The notes under the pieces: generated by a model
The model's input: only the letters and a program-made list of their open reading frames with translations
Told to the model about the DNA's origin: nothing
The model's database searches: none
Position numbers and translations under genes: made by a program
Assembly (NCBI GenBank): GCA_947502355.1
Contig: CANMZP010000023.1
Span: 1-64,000, forward strand
Direction of reading: 5' to 3'
DNA: 64,000 nucleotides
Source: an uncultured Thalassotalea sp.
Lineage (GTDB): Bacteria; Pseudomonadota; Gammaproteobacteria; Enterobacterales; Alteromonadaceae
In this document: positions 15,525-24,432 of the stretch, one piece after another
How the letters are laid out: the number at the start of each line of letters is the position of its first letter
How positions within the stretch are numbered: the first letter of the stretch is position 1

Positions 15525-17747
15525 GTGGTCATTATCAGCCAGTTCCTAAAAATTGCAATCCCGGTGCCAATGCGCCAAAGCTTCACCTATTCGATCCCAG
15601 AATCCCTTAAAGCGGAAGATTTTAGTGTCGGTGATAGGGTGTTGGTATCTTTCGGCCCGAGAAAGCTTATTGGTGTTGTGTTGGACTTGGTTGATGAAAG
15701 CGAACTGGACGTTGAAAAACTCAAACCCATCATTGAATTGATGCCACAAGAGTCAAAGCTATCTAAGCAACAAATTGATTTTTTAAGCTTGTGCGCTCGT
15801 TATTACCATCACCCGATTGGCGATGTGATAAGCCAGGCGTTACCGGTATTGCTAAGGCAGACTAAGTCGGTAGATTTAAGCCCCGAGCCTTGTTGGGATG
15901 TAAACCCAGAACTTGAAGGCGATGCGTTTAAACAAGCGGTGAGCAAACTGCCCAAATCAGCGGCTAAGCAAGTTGCGCTAGCCAATTACGTTGTGGATAA
16001 AAAGCACCTTACCTGGCCGCAAATTCGTATGGCCGGTTTCAGCAAGGCACAATTAAACGCCTTACTTAAAAAAGACTTGTTGGTTGAAGGGCTGTTACCG
16101 AAAGAAATTTTTAACTACAGTGATGACTGCGTAAATCATGATGACAAGCCGCAACTGTCTATTGAACAGTCAGTGGTCGTAAGTGCCATCAATAATCAAT
16201 TGGACCAATATCGATGTCATTTAATTGATGGCATTACCGGCAGTGGTAAAACCGAGGTCTATTTACAAATCATCGAACAAGTCATTGCTCAAAATAAGCA
16301 GGTGTTAGTTTTGGTACCTGAAATTGGCCTGACCCCACAAACGCTTTCTCGTTTTGAAAAACGCTTCAATGTGCCGGTTGTTTTGCAGCATTCAGCATTA
16401 ACCGATAATGATAGATTGCAAACATGGCATCGCACCAAACAGGGCGAAGCGGCGATTATTATTGCCACTCGCTCCGGGGTTTTTGCGCCATTACTCAAGC
16501 CTGGTATTATCATTGTTGACGAAGAGCATGATGGCTCATTAAAGCAACAAGAAGGCTTTCGCTATCATGCTCGCGACATTGCCATATTACGAGCAAGGCA
16601 GCTAAATATTCCCATTGTGCTTGGCACGGCAACCCCATCGTTAGAGACCTTGCATAATGCGCAAACAGGAAAGTACCAATATCATCAATTAACCAAACGC
16701 GCTGGGCAAAGTCAGTTAGCGAAAATTGAATTAATCGATATGGCCAGACAACAAGTTGAATTTGGCTTGTCTGGTTCATTGAAAAAAGCCATTGAAACTA
16801 CTTTGGCAAGAGGTGAGCAAGTTCTTATCTTTTTAAATCGACGTGGCTTTGCACCGGCAATTACTTGTGAAGAGTGCCGTTGGATTGCCGATTGTCAGCG
16901 CTGTAATAAGCCCTATACTCTGCATCAAAATCAAGGCCTGTTGGTCTGTCACCATTGTGGTAGTCAAAAGCGCATTGTTAGGCAATGTGGTCAGTGTGGC
17001 AGCCCGCGTATTAAACCTTTAGGGCAGGGAACGGAACAATTAGAGCAGCGTTTGGCGGATTTATTCCCCGATTATTCATCGGTAAGAATCGATCGGGACA
17101 GTACGCGCCGCAAAGGTGAATTGGCGAAATTATTGCAGCAAGTGACCGATAAAGAACATCAAATTTTAGTCGGTACTCAAATGCTAGCTAAGGGCCATCA
17201 TTTTCCTGATGTGACCTTGGTGGCTGTGCTCGATGTGGATGGGGCATTATTTAGTTATGATTTTCGTGCTCCTGAACACATGGCGCAGTTATTGGTGCAG
17301 GTATCTGGACGCGCAGGTCGGGAAAGTAAACCGGGTAAGGTGATTATTCAGACCAATTTCCCAGAGCACCCTTTATTACAAGATTTAGTGCAAAACGGTT
17401 ACCCGCACTTTGCCCGTTACGCGTTAATGGAAAGACAACAAGCGCGCATTCCGCCCTTTGGCTTTCAAGCGTTATTTCGGGCTGAAGCCAATTACCCCAA
17501 TATGCCAGAAAGTTTTTTACGCGAAGTCAGTCAAGGCGACTTTGCGCAGTGTTTGAGTATGGGACCGATTGCCGCAGCACAGGAAAAGAAGGCCGGTAAA
17601 TTCCGTTATCATTTATTGCTACAAGCGCAAGAGCGTAAATACTTGCATTTGGCGGTAAGGCAAGTGTTGGCAAATATTGAACAAAGCAGTCTGCAAAACA
17701 AGGTGCGTTGGACGGTAGATATAGACCCTCAGGAATTGAGTTGGTAA
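15525..17747 (+). CDS. priA: Primosomal protein N', replication restart helicase PriA
   Basis: This 740-residue PriA (Escherichia coli 732) is a 3'-5' superfamily 2 helicase that reloads DnaB at stalled forks. An N-terminal 3'-DNA-binding domain (IAIPVPMRQSFTYSIPE, YYHHPIGDV) is followed by Walker A GITGSGKTEV (about 239-248) and the DEEHD box. TATPS is motif III. The cysteine-rich zinc insertion (CEECRWIADCQRC, CHHCG, CGQCG) lies at about 450-490. VGTQMLAKGHHFPDV and QVSGRAGR are motifs V and VI. GTG 15525 is the best start; TATAAT at 15498-15503 is a possible -10. dnaB is in the same window but not linked. Confidence 0.96.
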   Translation: MVIISQFLKIAIPVPMRQSFTYSIPESLKAEDFSVGDRVLVSFGPRKLIGVVLDLVDESELDVEKLKPIIELMPQESKLSKQQIDFLSLCARYYHHPIGDVISQALPVLLRQTKSVDLSPEPCWDVNPELEGDAFKQAVSKLPKSAAKQVALANYVVDKKHLTWPQIRMAGFSKAQLNALLKKDLLVEGLLPKEIFNYSDDCVNHDDKPQLSIEQSVVVSAINNQLDQYRCHLIDGITGSGKTEVYLQIIEQVIAQNKQVLVLVPEIGLTPQTLSRFEKRFNVPVVLQHSALTDNDRLQTWHRTKQGEAAIIIATRSGVFAPLLKPGIIIVDEEHDGSLKQQEGFRYHARDIAILRARQLNIPIVLGTATPSLETLHNAQTGKYQYHQLTKRAGQSQLAKIELIDMARQQVEFGLSGSLKKAIETTLARGEQVLIFLNRRGFAPAITCEECRWIADCQRCNKPYTLHQNQGLLVCHHCGSQKRIVRQCGQCGSPRIKPLGQGTEQLEQRLADLFPDYSSVRIDRDSTRRKGELAKLLQQVTDKEHQILVGTQMLAKGHHFPDVTLVAVLDVDGALFSYDFRAPEHMAQLLVQVSGRAGRESKPGKVIIQTNFPEHPLLQDLVQNGYPHFARYALMERQQARIPPFGFQALFRAEANYPNMPESFLREVSQGDFAQCLSMGPIAAAQEKKAGKFRYHLLLQAQERKYLHLAVRQVLANIEQSSLQNKVRWTVDIDPQELSW

Positions 17748-17900
17748 AAAAATCGCACCAAGGCACAAATTTAGGTTGCTAAGCCTAGTGAAGATTCTTT
17801 AAAGTAGTACTTCTATATGGCTTTACAGCTTTACCAGCAACCTTCCCTAGCATTCATTCTCGAAGGTTGTATTTTAATAACAAGATATTAGTAAGAAATC

Positions 17901-18473
17901 ATGGCTCATCAAGATTACGTTGCTCGCCCCCGCGCAGCCAAAAATAAAAAAAATCCCTATAAACCTAAAGCCAAAAAGGCGCCTGAAAAAGTAGGCATGG
18001 CACCCATGGTTATTGGGGTATTGATTGTGTTGATTGTAGGGGGCTTTGCTTACGGCTTGAATTTTATGGCCAGTAATGCCGATGATGTCGAAGTGACTGA
18101 AATTGAATTATCCCCACAAACCCAACTTAGCAAACAGGTAGAAGATGCTTTACCCGAGCCACCAAAAGAAAAGTGGACTTACGTTGAAGGATTAAAACAC
18201 AAAGAAGTGCAGGTAGAAGCCTACGAAGTCGAAGAAAAAGGGCCTTATAAAATGCAATGTGCCTCTTTTCGCAATGAAGGCGATGCACAAAGACTTAAGG
18301 CTCGCATTGCCTTTACTGGTTTAGCCTCACAAGTTCGACAGTCGAAAGGCAGTACCGGCACTTGGTATAAAGTTATCTTAGGGCCATTTGAGCGCAAGCG
18401 AGAGGCTGAAAAAGCAAAACATAAGTTGCGCAATAATAAAATCAATGGTTGCCAAATTTGGCTTTGGACTTGA
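17901..18473 (+). CDS. ftsN: SPOR-domain cell division protein FtsN
   Basis: This 190-residue bitopic membrane protein has a basic cytoplasmic tail (about 1-32, rich in Lys/Pro), one transmembrane helix (about 33-55), an acidic linker and a C-terminal SPOR domain (about 112-190) that binds denuded septal peptidoglycan. The SPOR core is recognisable as YKMQCASFRNEGDAQRLKAR followed by WYKVILGPF. FtsN is the late divisome activator. The order priA-ftsN-hslV-hslU is conserved with enterobacteria, where cytR sits between priA and ftsN. It is shorter than E. coli FtsN (319) because the linker is reduced. Confidence 0.9.
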   Translation: MAHQDYVARPRAAKNKKNPYKPKAKKAPEKVGMAPMVIGVLIVLIVGGFAYGLNFMASNADDVEVTEIELSPQTQLSKQVEDALPEPPKEKWTYVEGLKHKEVQVEAYEVEEKGPYKMQCASFRNEGDAQRLKARIAFTGLASQVRQSKGSTGTWYKVILGPFERKREAEKAKHKLRNNKINGCQIWLWT

Positions 18474-18498
18474 AAAACGAAATTCTAATGCCCACATA
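18469..18498 (+). promoter_or_regulatory. Candidate sigma-32 heat-shock promoter of hslVU
   Basis: CTTGAAA (18469-18475), 15 bases, then CCCACATA (18491-18498) matches the RpoH consensus CTTGAAA-N11..16-CCCCAT closely. It overlaps the last codon of ftsN and lies about 80-110 bp upstream of the hslV start. hslVU is a sigma-32 operon in Escherichia coli, which makes the assignment plausible. Confidence 0.65.
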
Positions 18499-18577
18499 AC
18501 CTTTATCAATTATTTAAAAGCATTGCTTTAGTGTTATAAATAACTAAGCAGTGCTTTGCCATTTATAGAGGTTTAAT

Positions 18578-19096
18578 GTGACTACAATTGTATCTGTAAG
18601 ACGAAATGGCCGTGTATGTATTGGCGGTGATGGCCAAGTTTCATTAGGTAACACGGTAATGAAAGGCAATGCTCGCAAAGTTCGCCGTTTATATAACGAC
18701 AAAGTACTGGCAGGATTTGCTGGTGGTACAGCCGATGCGTTTACCCTATTTGAACGCTTTGAAAGCAAATTAGAAATGCACCAAGGCCACTTAACGAAGT
18801 CGGCGGTAGAACTGGCTAAAGACTGGCGCAGCGATAGAGCTCTGCGAAAACTGGAAGCCATGTTGGTGGTTGCCGATGAAACCGCGTCTTTAATCATTAC
18901 CGGTAATGGGGATGTGGTGCAACCAGAAAACGATTTGATTGCCATTGGCTCCGGTGGTAATTACGCTCAGGCTGCGGCTTTAGCGCTTCTTGAAAACACC
19001 GAATTATCGGCACGTGATATTGTTGAAAAATCACTGACCATTGCCGGTAACATCTGTGTGTTTACCAACTTAAATCAAACCATTGACGAAATTTAA
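18578..19096 (+). CDS. hslV: ATP-dependent protease HslVU, peptidase subunit HslV
   Basis: This 172-residue HslV (ClpQ) is the proteasome-like threonine protease. After removal of the initiator Met the N-terminal Thr ([10 protein letters not shown]) is the nucleophile. [23 protein letters not shown] and [17 protein letters not shown] are family signatures, as is the C-terminal TNLN segment. It forms a double hexamer capped by HslU hexamers and degrades misfolded and regulatory proteins in the cytoplasm. The start is GTG with GAGG upstream. hslU begins 64 bp downstream; the pair is one operon, probably heat-inducible. Confidence 0.97.
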   Translation: MTTIVSVRRNGRVCIGGDGQVSLGNTVMKGNARKVRRLYNDKVLAGFAGGTADAFTLFERFESKLEMHQGHLTKSAVELAKDWRSDRALRKLEAMLVVADETASLIITGNGDVVQPENDLIAIGSGGNYAQAAALALLENTELSARDIVEKSLTIAGNICVFTNLNQTIDEI

Positions 19097-19160
19097 TTAA
19101 TCATTAAATCTCATTGCTTGTTGGCTTTAAGCAAATACAAGCGGTGAAAAAGGAAATCAC

Positions 19161-20489
19161 ATGTCTAATATGACCCCACGTGAAATTGTTCACGAATTAG
19201 ATCGCCATATTATTGGTCAAAATGATGCCAAAAAAGCGGTAGCTATCGCGCTCCGTAATCGCTGGCGTCGAATGCAGCTTAATGATGAGTTGCGCGCTGA
19301 AGTTACCCCAAAAAACATTTTAATGATCGGTCCTACCGGTGTCGGTAAAACCGAGATTGCCCGTCGTTTAGCCAAGCTGGCCAATGCACCATTTATTAAA
19401 GTGGAAGCAACTAAGTTTACCGAAGTGGGTTATGTTGGTAAGGAAGTGGAAACCATTATCCGAGACTTGGCTGATATTTCAGTAAAACTCACCAAAGAGT
19501 TGGAAATGGAACGCGTTAAATTTAAAGCCGAAGAAGCCGCCGAAGAGCGTATTCTAGACGCATTAATTCCAAACCCTCGTAACAGTTTTGGTGAAGAAGA
19601 AGCAACCGATAACAGTTCAACGCGTCAAATCTTCCGCAAAAAATTACGTGAAGGTAAACTTGACGATAAAGAAATTGAAATCGATGTGGTTCAGCCACAA
19701 GTTGGTATGGAAATCATGGCCCCGCCGGGCATGGAAGACATGACCAATCAGTTGCAAAGCATGTTCCAAAATATGTCGCAGGACAAAACCAAAAAGCGTA
19801 AGTTAAAAATCCAAGATGCCTTTAAAGCCTTGCAAGAGGAAGAAGCGGCAAAAATGGTAAATAACGATGAGCTAAAAGAAAAAGCCATTTACGCCCTTGA
19901 GCAAAACGGCATTGTGTTTATTGATGAAATCGACAAAATCTGTAAGCGTGGTGACTCTTCTGGTCCAGACGTTTCTCGTGAAGGTGTGCAGCGTGACTTA
20001 CTACCATTAGTTGAAGGTTCAACGGTAAGCACCAAACATGGTATGGTTAAAACTGACCACATTTTATTTATTGCTTCAGGTGCATTCCAAATGGCTAAGC
20101 CATCGGATTTAATTCCTGAGTTACAGGGGCGTTTGCCAATTCGTGTTGAATTACGTGCCCTAACAACGGATGATTTTATTCGTATTTTAACCGAGCCAAA
20201 TGCATCGCTTACCGAGCAATACATTGCGTTACTGGCCACCGAGGGGGTAAATGTTGAATTTACCGAAGACGGAATTTCAGCCATTGCCAATGCCGCTTGG
20301 CAAGTAAATGAAACCACCGAAAACATTGGTGCACGTCGTTTGCATACGGTAATGGAGCGCTTAATTGAAGAGTTGTCATTCCAAGCGGATGCGCAATCGG
20401 GGCAAACCATTAGCATCGATAAAGCCTATGTGGAAAGTAAGTTAAGCATATTGGTACAAAACGAAGACTTGAGCCGCTTTATTTTATAA
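19161..20489 (+). CDS. hslU: ATP-dependent protease HslVU, ATPase subunit HslU
   Basis: This 442-residue AAA+ unfoldase (E. coli HslU 443) has an N-terminal [16 protein letters not shown], Walker [10 protein letters not shown] (about 57-65), the [18 protein letters not shown] pore segment, an inserted I-domain (about 110-240) and Walker [24 protein letters not shown] and the C-terminal sensor 2 region follow. The C-terminal LSRFIL is the HslV-activating tail. It unfolds substrates and feeds them to HslV. It is translated from an ATG with AAGGAAA upstream. Confidence 0.97.
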   Translation: MSNMTPREIVHELDRHIIGQNDAKKAVAIALRNRWRRMQLNDELRAEVTPKNILMIGPTGVGKTEIARRLAKLANAPFIKVEATKFTEVGYVGKEVETIIRDLADISVKLTKELEMERVKFKAEEAAEERILDALIPNPRNSFGEEEATDNSSTRQIFRKKLREGKLDDKEIEIDVVQPQVGMEIMAPPGMEDMTNQLQSMFQNMSQDKTKKRKLKIQDAFKALQEEEAAKMVNNDELKEKAIYALEQNGIVFIDEIDKICKRGDSSGPDVSREGVQRDLLPLVEGSTVSTKHGMVKTDHILFIASGAFQMAKPSDLIPELQGRLPIRVELRALTTDDFIRILTEPNASLTEQYIALLATEGVNVEFTEDGISAIANAAWQVNETTENIGARRLHTVMERLIEELSFQADAQSGQTISIDKAYVESKLSILVQNEDLSRFIL

Positions 20490-20514
20490 GGCGTAAATTA
20501 AAAATGGAGAATAT

Positions 20515-20880
20515 ATGAGCATAGAACAATTTAGCTTAGATTATGGCAACAATGAACTGGCAATTACCTTTGCCGATGCGTTTAGCCAACAATTAAGTTT
20601 CGAGTTTTTGCGCGTTTATTCTCCGTTAGCGCAAATGGCCGGTAAAGGCAAACCGGCGCCCGTTGTAGCGCACCAAAAGATGGTGCGTTTGCTGGCGGTA
20701 GAGCCGGTTGCTAAGCATGGTTTTCGTCTGGTGTTTGATGATGAACATCAGGCCATATACTCAAGCACCTTATTGCAAGAACTCGCTCATAATAAAAACC
20801 GCCTCTGGCAAGAATACCTGACTAAATTAGCCGAAAGCGGCCAAAACCGGGAAGCTATGATTGCCTTTAAATCGGTATAG
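20515..20880 (+). CDS. DUF971 (gamma-butyrobetaine hydroxylase-like N-terminal) protein
   Basis: This 121-residue protein has the DUF971 / GBBH-like N-terminal fold. LRVYSPLAQMAGKG near 33-46 and a VAKHGFRLVFDDEHQAIYSS stretch matching the conserved G-x-R-L-x-F-x-D-x-H-x-x-G/A-x-Y pattern are visible. Such stand-alone domains commonly follow hslVU in gammaproteobacteria, as here (26 bp after hslU). Biochemical function is unsettled; homologous domains bind zinc in hydroxylases and occur near Fe-S assembly factors. It is probably cotranscribed with hslVU. Confidence 0.8.
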   Translation: MSIEQFSLDYGNNELAITFADAFSQQLSFEFLRVYSPLAQMAGKGKPAPVVAHQKMVRLLAVEPVAKHGFRLVFDDEHQAIYSSTLLQELAHNKNRLWQEYLTKLAESGQNREAMIAFKSV

Positions 20881-21035
20881 TAATTGAAGCTATTTACTGG
20901 CAATCCAACCCTCAAAACCACACCTTAAAATTCGCCTAATACATACCTTTACACGATAAAGGTTGGCTGCATTCATTATAACCTTGCTATAATGCCCTTT
21001 AATATCCTGTATTTGTGCAACTTAATAAGACTTTT

Positions 21036-21530
21036 ATGACTAATAACCAAATTTTACGCCGTATTCGCTACACCTTCGATTACAACGATGCCAAGATGAT
21101 CGCCATTTTTGCATCTGCTGACTTTAAAGTAGAGTTAGAGCAACTGCATCACTGGTTACGCAAAGAGGAAGATCCGAAATACGTAAACCTGACGGATCAG
21201 CAATGTGCGACGTTTTTAAACGGTTTTATTAATGAGAAACGCGGCAAAAAAGACGGTCCAGCACCGGTGCCAGAAAAGCGTTTAAACAATAACTTGGTAT
21301 TACGTAAATTAAAAATTGCCCTAAACCTGACCGACGTTGATATGCTCAATATCCTTGAAAAGGCCGACTTGCGCATTGGTAAGTCTGAACTGAGTGCGTT
21401 TTTCAGAAAGCCTGGTCATAAACATTACCGTGCATGTAAAGATCAGTTTCTACGTAACTTTTTACAGGGTGTGCAAATAACCTACCGCGACGAATCCCCT
21501 TACTTTAAACCACAGGAAAAGTCTGAATAA
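21036..21530 (+). CDS. yehS: DUF1456-family protein (YehS-like)
   Basis: This 164-residue protein is made of two related halves: NNQILRRIRYTFDYNDAKMIAIF (about 3-25) and NNLVLRKLKIALNLTDVDMLNIL (about 89-111). Each is followed by a short helical segment ending in an LxxWLRK/ LSAFFRKPGH motif. This duplicated DUF1456 layout is that of E. coli YehS (156 residues). Function is unknown. The ATG at 21036 is preferred over an upstream GTG at 21015, because the family begins MTNN and the GTG has no ribosome-binding site. Confidence 0.85.
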   Translation: MTNNQILRRIRYTFDYNDAKMIAIFASADFKVELEQLHHWLRKEEDPKYVNLTDQQCATFLNGFINEKRGKKDGPAPVPEKRLNNNLVLRKLKIALNLTDVDMLNILEKADLRIGKSELSAFFRKPGHKHYRACKDQFLRNFLQGVQITYRDESPYFKPQEKSE

Positions 21531-21538
21531 CATCAGCT

Positions 21539-21904
21539 ATGATGTCGCGATTACTGTATCTAATACTTGGATTTAGTTGTGTTGGTTTGGCGGCACTTGG
21601 GGTATTTTTACCCGTGCTACCAACCACACCATTTTTATTGGTTGCGGCCGCGTGTTTTGCCAAATCATCAACGCGTTGCTACAACTGGCTTATGCAAAAT
21701 AAAGTGTTTGGCCCCTTGCTCCAGCAATGGCAGCAACACCGCTGCATTCCGTTAAAAGCCAAAAGAATTGCCGTAACCTCCATTATTTTATTTGGCGGTT
21801 ACGCCTTACTCTTTGTGGTGCCTACGCTTACCGGGCAACTGCTCACCGGCTTGTTATTACTGGTTGGTCTGGTTGTGGTGTTAAGCATTAAAACCTGCCC
21901 GTGA
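21539..21904 (+). CDS. ybaN: DUF454-family inner-membrane protein (YbaN-like)
   Basis: This 121-residue membrane protein begins MSRLLYLILGFSCVGLAALG and carries FLPVLPTTPFLLVAAACFAKSS, the hallmark of the DUF454/YbaN family, followed by a short cytoplasmic loop and two C-terminal hydrophobic helices. Three or four transmembrane segments are expected. It starts 8 bp after the DUF1456 gene, so the two are probably an operon. Function unknown; length is typical (E. coli YbaN 125). Confidence 0.88.
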   Translation: MMSRLLYLILGFSCVGLAALGVFLPVLPTTPFLLVAAACFAKSSTRCYNWLMQNKVFGPLLQQWQQHRCIPLKAKRIAVTSIILFGGYALLFVVPTLTGQLLTGLLLLVGLVVVLSIKTCP

Positions 21905-22057
21905 ATTCAAACATTCTTTTTATACCAACTAATGACCATCCACCCTTATAACAACCTGACTTTAAATCTAAAATTCAGAGTTTAAAAATTAAAAAATTGT
22001 TTTTAAACCTTTTTCCATCATACTGCATCTTATCTAGTAACTTTAATTCAATGGCTA

Positions 22058-22077
22058 ATACCAAATGCACTTGGTAT
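22058..22077. repeat. Short hairpin ATACCAA / TTGGTAT
   Basis: ATACCAA (22058-22064) and TTGGTAT (22071-22077) are separated by six bases, 25 bp upstream of the ECF sigma gene. TACCAA/TTGGTA hairpins of this kind recur between genes in Alteromonadales genomes, so it could be a dispersed repeat rather than an operator. That recurrence is from memory and was not checked. Confidence 0.4.
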
Positions 22078-22102
22078 AAAACCATAAAATCAGGTAGCGG
22101 GT

Positions 22103-22681
22103 TTGTCAGATCAAAGTACCGTGATAGATGCTCAGGATGTGTTTGCGCAAAGACAAGAGCAAGAATACATTGAGAAAGCCAAGCAGGGCAATCGTCAAGC
22201 ATTTCATCACTTGTATCAACTACACATAGGCAGAGTGTATGCACTTTGCTTGCGTATGCTGTCGAATAAAGAGCAGGCTGAAGATGCGGCGCAAGAAGTC
22301 TTTGTCCAGGCTTGGTTGAAATTGGCTTTGTTTCGCGGTGACAGTAAATTTTCCACCTGGTTGCATTCGGTAGCAACCAATACGGTGCTTATTCAAATGC
22401 GTAAACAAAAAAATTGGCTGCAAAAAGTGTTAAGCATTGAAGAGCAAGCGCCTTCTATTGAGGCGTTAACGCAGCAAGGTGTGTGTATGCACGACTTGTC
22501 TGATATTGATAAGTGTGTCTTACGTTTACCTGAGAAAGCCCGTTTAGTGTTTGTGTTATTTGCGGTTGAAGGTTACCGCCACGAAGAGATTGCCATTATG
22601 TTAAATATGGCCGTAGGCACCAGTAAATCACACTATCACCGAGCCCGAAATTTATTAAAAGAGTGGTTACAAGATGAGTAA
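22103..22681 (+). CDS. ECF-type RNA polymerase sigma factor
   Basis: This 192-residue sigma-70 family ECF factor has region 2 (about 26-95: AFHHLYQLHIGRVYALCLRM, EDAAQEVFVQAWLKL, STWLHSVATNTVLI) and region 4 (about 130-185), with the helix-turn-helix GYRHEEIAIMLNMAVGTSKSHYHRARNLL. The start is taken as TTG 22103, since no in-frame ATG lies before region 2 at a sensible place; an AGGTAG precedes it. It overlaps by 8 bp the next gene, which looks like its membrane anti-sigma factor. Its regulon presumably includes the DUF4097 gene downstream. Confidence 0.88.
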   Translation: MSDQSTVIDAQDVFAQRQEQEYIEKAKQGNRQAFHHLYQLHIGRVYALCLRMLSNKEQAEDAAQEVFVQAWLKLALFRGDSKFSTWLHSVATNTVLIQMRKQKNWLQKVLSIEEQAPSIEALTQQGVCMHDLSDIDKCVLRLPEKARLVFVLFAVEGYRHEEIAIMLNMAVGTSKSHYHRARNLLKEWLQDE

Positions 22682-23225
22682 ACAAATCAGCGACTCACAA
22701 TTACACGCGCAGTTAGAGCAACTGAGCAAAGAGGTCATGCCGGAACGTGATTTATGGACAGGCATTGAATATGCAATTGAGCACCAATCTCAACGGCAAT
22801 CTGGGCAGACCAACTGCGTTAACGCAAGAGACACAAAGCACGCCCGAACTCACCCTTTGCTTTGGGTTGCTTCTCTTGCCATCGTTGCGGTTACGACTTG
22901 GTTTATGTATATGCCCACAAGTAATGCTCCTAGTATAGCCCCTAGTGCACATGTTGCAGAGCTAAGCCCGGTAGAAGCGCTAGAAAACGATTATTTATTG
23001 CAAAGAGACGCCATGTTGGTCAGTTTTGGGCAGCCAGACTTACAAAGCTTACCCGCGAATATTCAAAGTCAGTTTAATGAATTAAACCAGGCCAGAGCAT
23101 CACTCGTTGCGGCTTTAGAAGCCGATCCGGACAACGTTAATTTACTTAATTTATTACGCTGGACGCAAAAGCAGGAATTACAACTGCTTGAGCAACTTTA
23201 TAGCCCGCAATGGTTAGCCATATAG
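22674..23225 (+). CDS. Putative single-pass anti-sigma factor
   Basis: The 183-residue product has a cytoplasmic N-terminal part (about 1-60), one transmembrane helix (about 62-80, LLWVASLAIVAVTTWFMY) and a periplasmic C-terminal region (about 85-183) with coiled-coil-like Gln/Leu-rich helices. No named domain was recognised. Its overlap with the upstream ECF sigma gene, its bitopic topology and its size are those of membrane anti-sigma factors, and this is the sole basis for the call. A repeat-like LEADPDNVNLLNLL near residue 145 might mediate sensing or oligomerisation. Confidence 0.6.
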   Translation: MSKQISDSQLHAQLEQLSKEVMPERDLWTGIEYAIEHQSQRQSGQTNCVNARDTKHARTHPLLWVASLAIVAVTTWFMYMPTSNAPSIAPSAHVAELSPVEALENDYLLQRDAMLVSFGQPDLQSLPANIQSQFNELNQARASLVAALEADPDNVNLLNLLRWTQKQELQLLEQLYSPQWLAI

Positions 23226-23323
23226 ATGCTAGCAATACTGGACTAGCGATAGAAGCAAGCGCTTTTATCTTTTTTCAAAACACATTTTTAACACACATTG
23301 TTAAAATCAGAGAAGAGTTGGTT

Positions 23324-24298
23324 ATGAATAAGGTTGGTTTTTACATTCTATTTATTGGGATGACTTGTTTGGCTTTTAATGCCGGCGCTACTAACGTCGA
23401 TAAAAGCTTAATGGTAAGCGAAGACGTAACGGTGATCGTTGAGAATTTACGGGGCAAAGTCGTCATTGTAGGTCAGGAAACGAGTCACGTTAGGGTCGAA
23501 GGGCAAATTGATAAGCAAGCCAAATCGTTTGTATTCAAGCAAGAGCAAGACACTGTTTTTATTCAAGTTAAAATGCCCGAGCACGTATCGGACTCGTTTT
23601 GGGGCAATAAAAAACAGCACAGTAATTTAACCATAACGATGCCAATGCATGGCGAAATCGTCTTTAAAGGCGTATCCAGTGATATCCAAGTTAAGTCAGT
23701 TAATGGTGATCTTGATATCCACACCATTAGCGGCAATGTGGTCGTTGAACGCTCAACAGATGGTGCCAATTCGTTACGTAACAAGGTGAGCATTGAAACC
23801 GTAAGTGGAGAGATAAAAACCACGGCATTAAGTGGTCAACTTGCGTTAACAACGGTGAGTGGGTCCATCGATGATACAGCGTCAAAAGGGCAAATTAAAT
23901 ATCAAACAGTAAGCGGGGATATTAAAGGTGAAAGTGCGGCAGGCAGCGTTAAAGCCAACGCCATTTCAGCCAATGTTGAGTTAACCCTGCATGCGGTTAG
24001 TGAGCTTAAACTATCAACCGTTAGTGGTGATGTGGAATGTGATCTAGGTGTTGCCGACAACGGTATAATCAAAGCATCATCGGTAAGTGGTGACTTGATT
24101 TTTGCCCTGCCAGAAGGGGTAAATTTGGATATTAAAGCTCAGTCAAATGCCGGTGGTAACATTAAAAACAAGCTTAATCAAGATAAAGTAATTGTTGATA
24201 AATATGGGCCCGGCTCTCAGCTTCGTACCACCCTTGGAAACGGCAGTGCTCAGTTAAAAGCAACCACGATGAGCGGTAAAGTATTGTTTAAAAATTAA
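23324..24298 (+). CDS. Secreted DUF4097-family beta-strand repeat protein
   Basis: Starting at ATG 23324 (AGAAGAG upstream) the product is 324 residues, with a Sec signal peptide MNKVGFYILFIGMTCLAFNAGA. Upstream in-frame codons overlap the preceding gene and would bury the signal peptide. The mature part is a right-handed beta-helix-like ladder of short repeats containing TVSGEIK, TVSGSID, TVSGDIK and TVSGDVE, typical of DUF4097 proteins. It is likely periplasmic or cell-surface. As third gene of the ECF operon it may be a stress output or a sensor ligand; function is inferred only. Confidence 0.8.
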   Translation: MNKVGFYILFIGMTCLAFNAGATNVDKSLMVSEDVTVIVENLRGKVVIVGQETSHVRVEGQIDKQAKSFVFKQEQDTVFIQVKMPEHVSDSFWGNKKQHSNLTITMPMHGEIVFKGVSSDIQVKSVNGDLDIHTISGNVVVERSTDGANSLRNKVSIETVSGEIKTTALSGQLALTTVSGSIDDTASKGQIKYQTVSGDIKGESAAGSVKANAISANVELTLHAVSELKLSTVSGDVECDLGVADNGIIKASSVSGDLIFALPEGVNLDIKAQSNAGGNIKNKLNQDKVIVDKYGPGSQLRTTLGNGSAQLKATTMSGKVLFKN

Positions 24299-24432
24299 AA
24301 AAATTGGCCTTAAAAATGCCCTTTTAACAGCAAAACAAATGATCTTGGTTACAATTAAATTGTTATTTGTTGGAAAAAAATAGTCTCAATCAAGGTCTAA
24401 TACAAGAGACTGTATGAATTTTAGGGGGCAGT

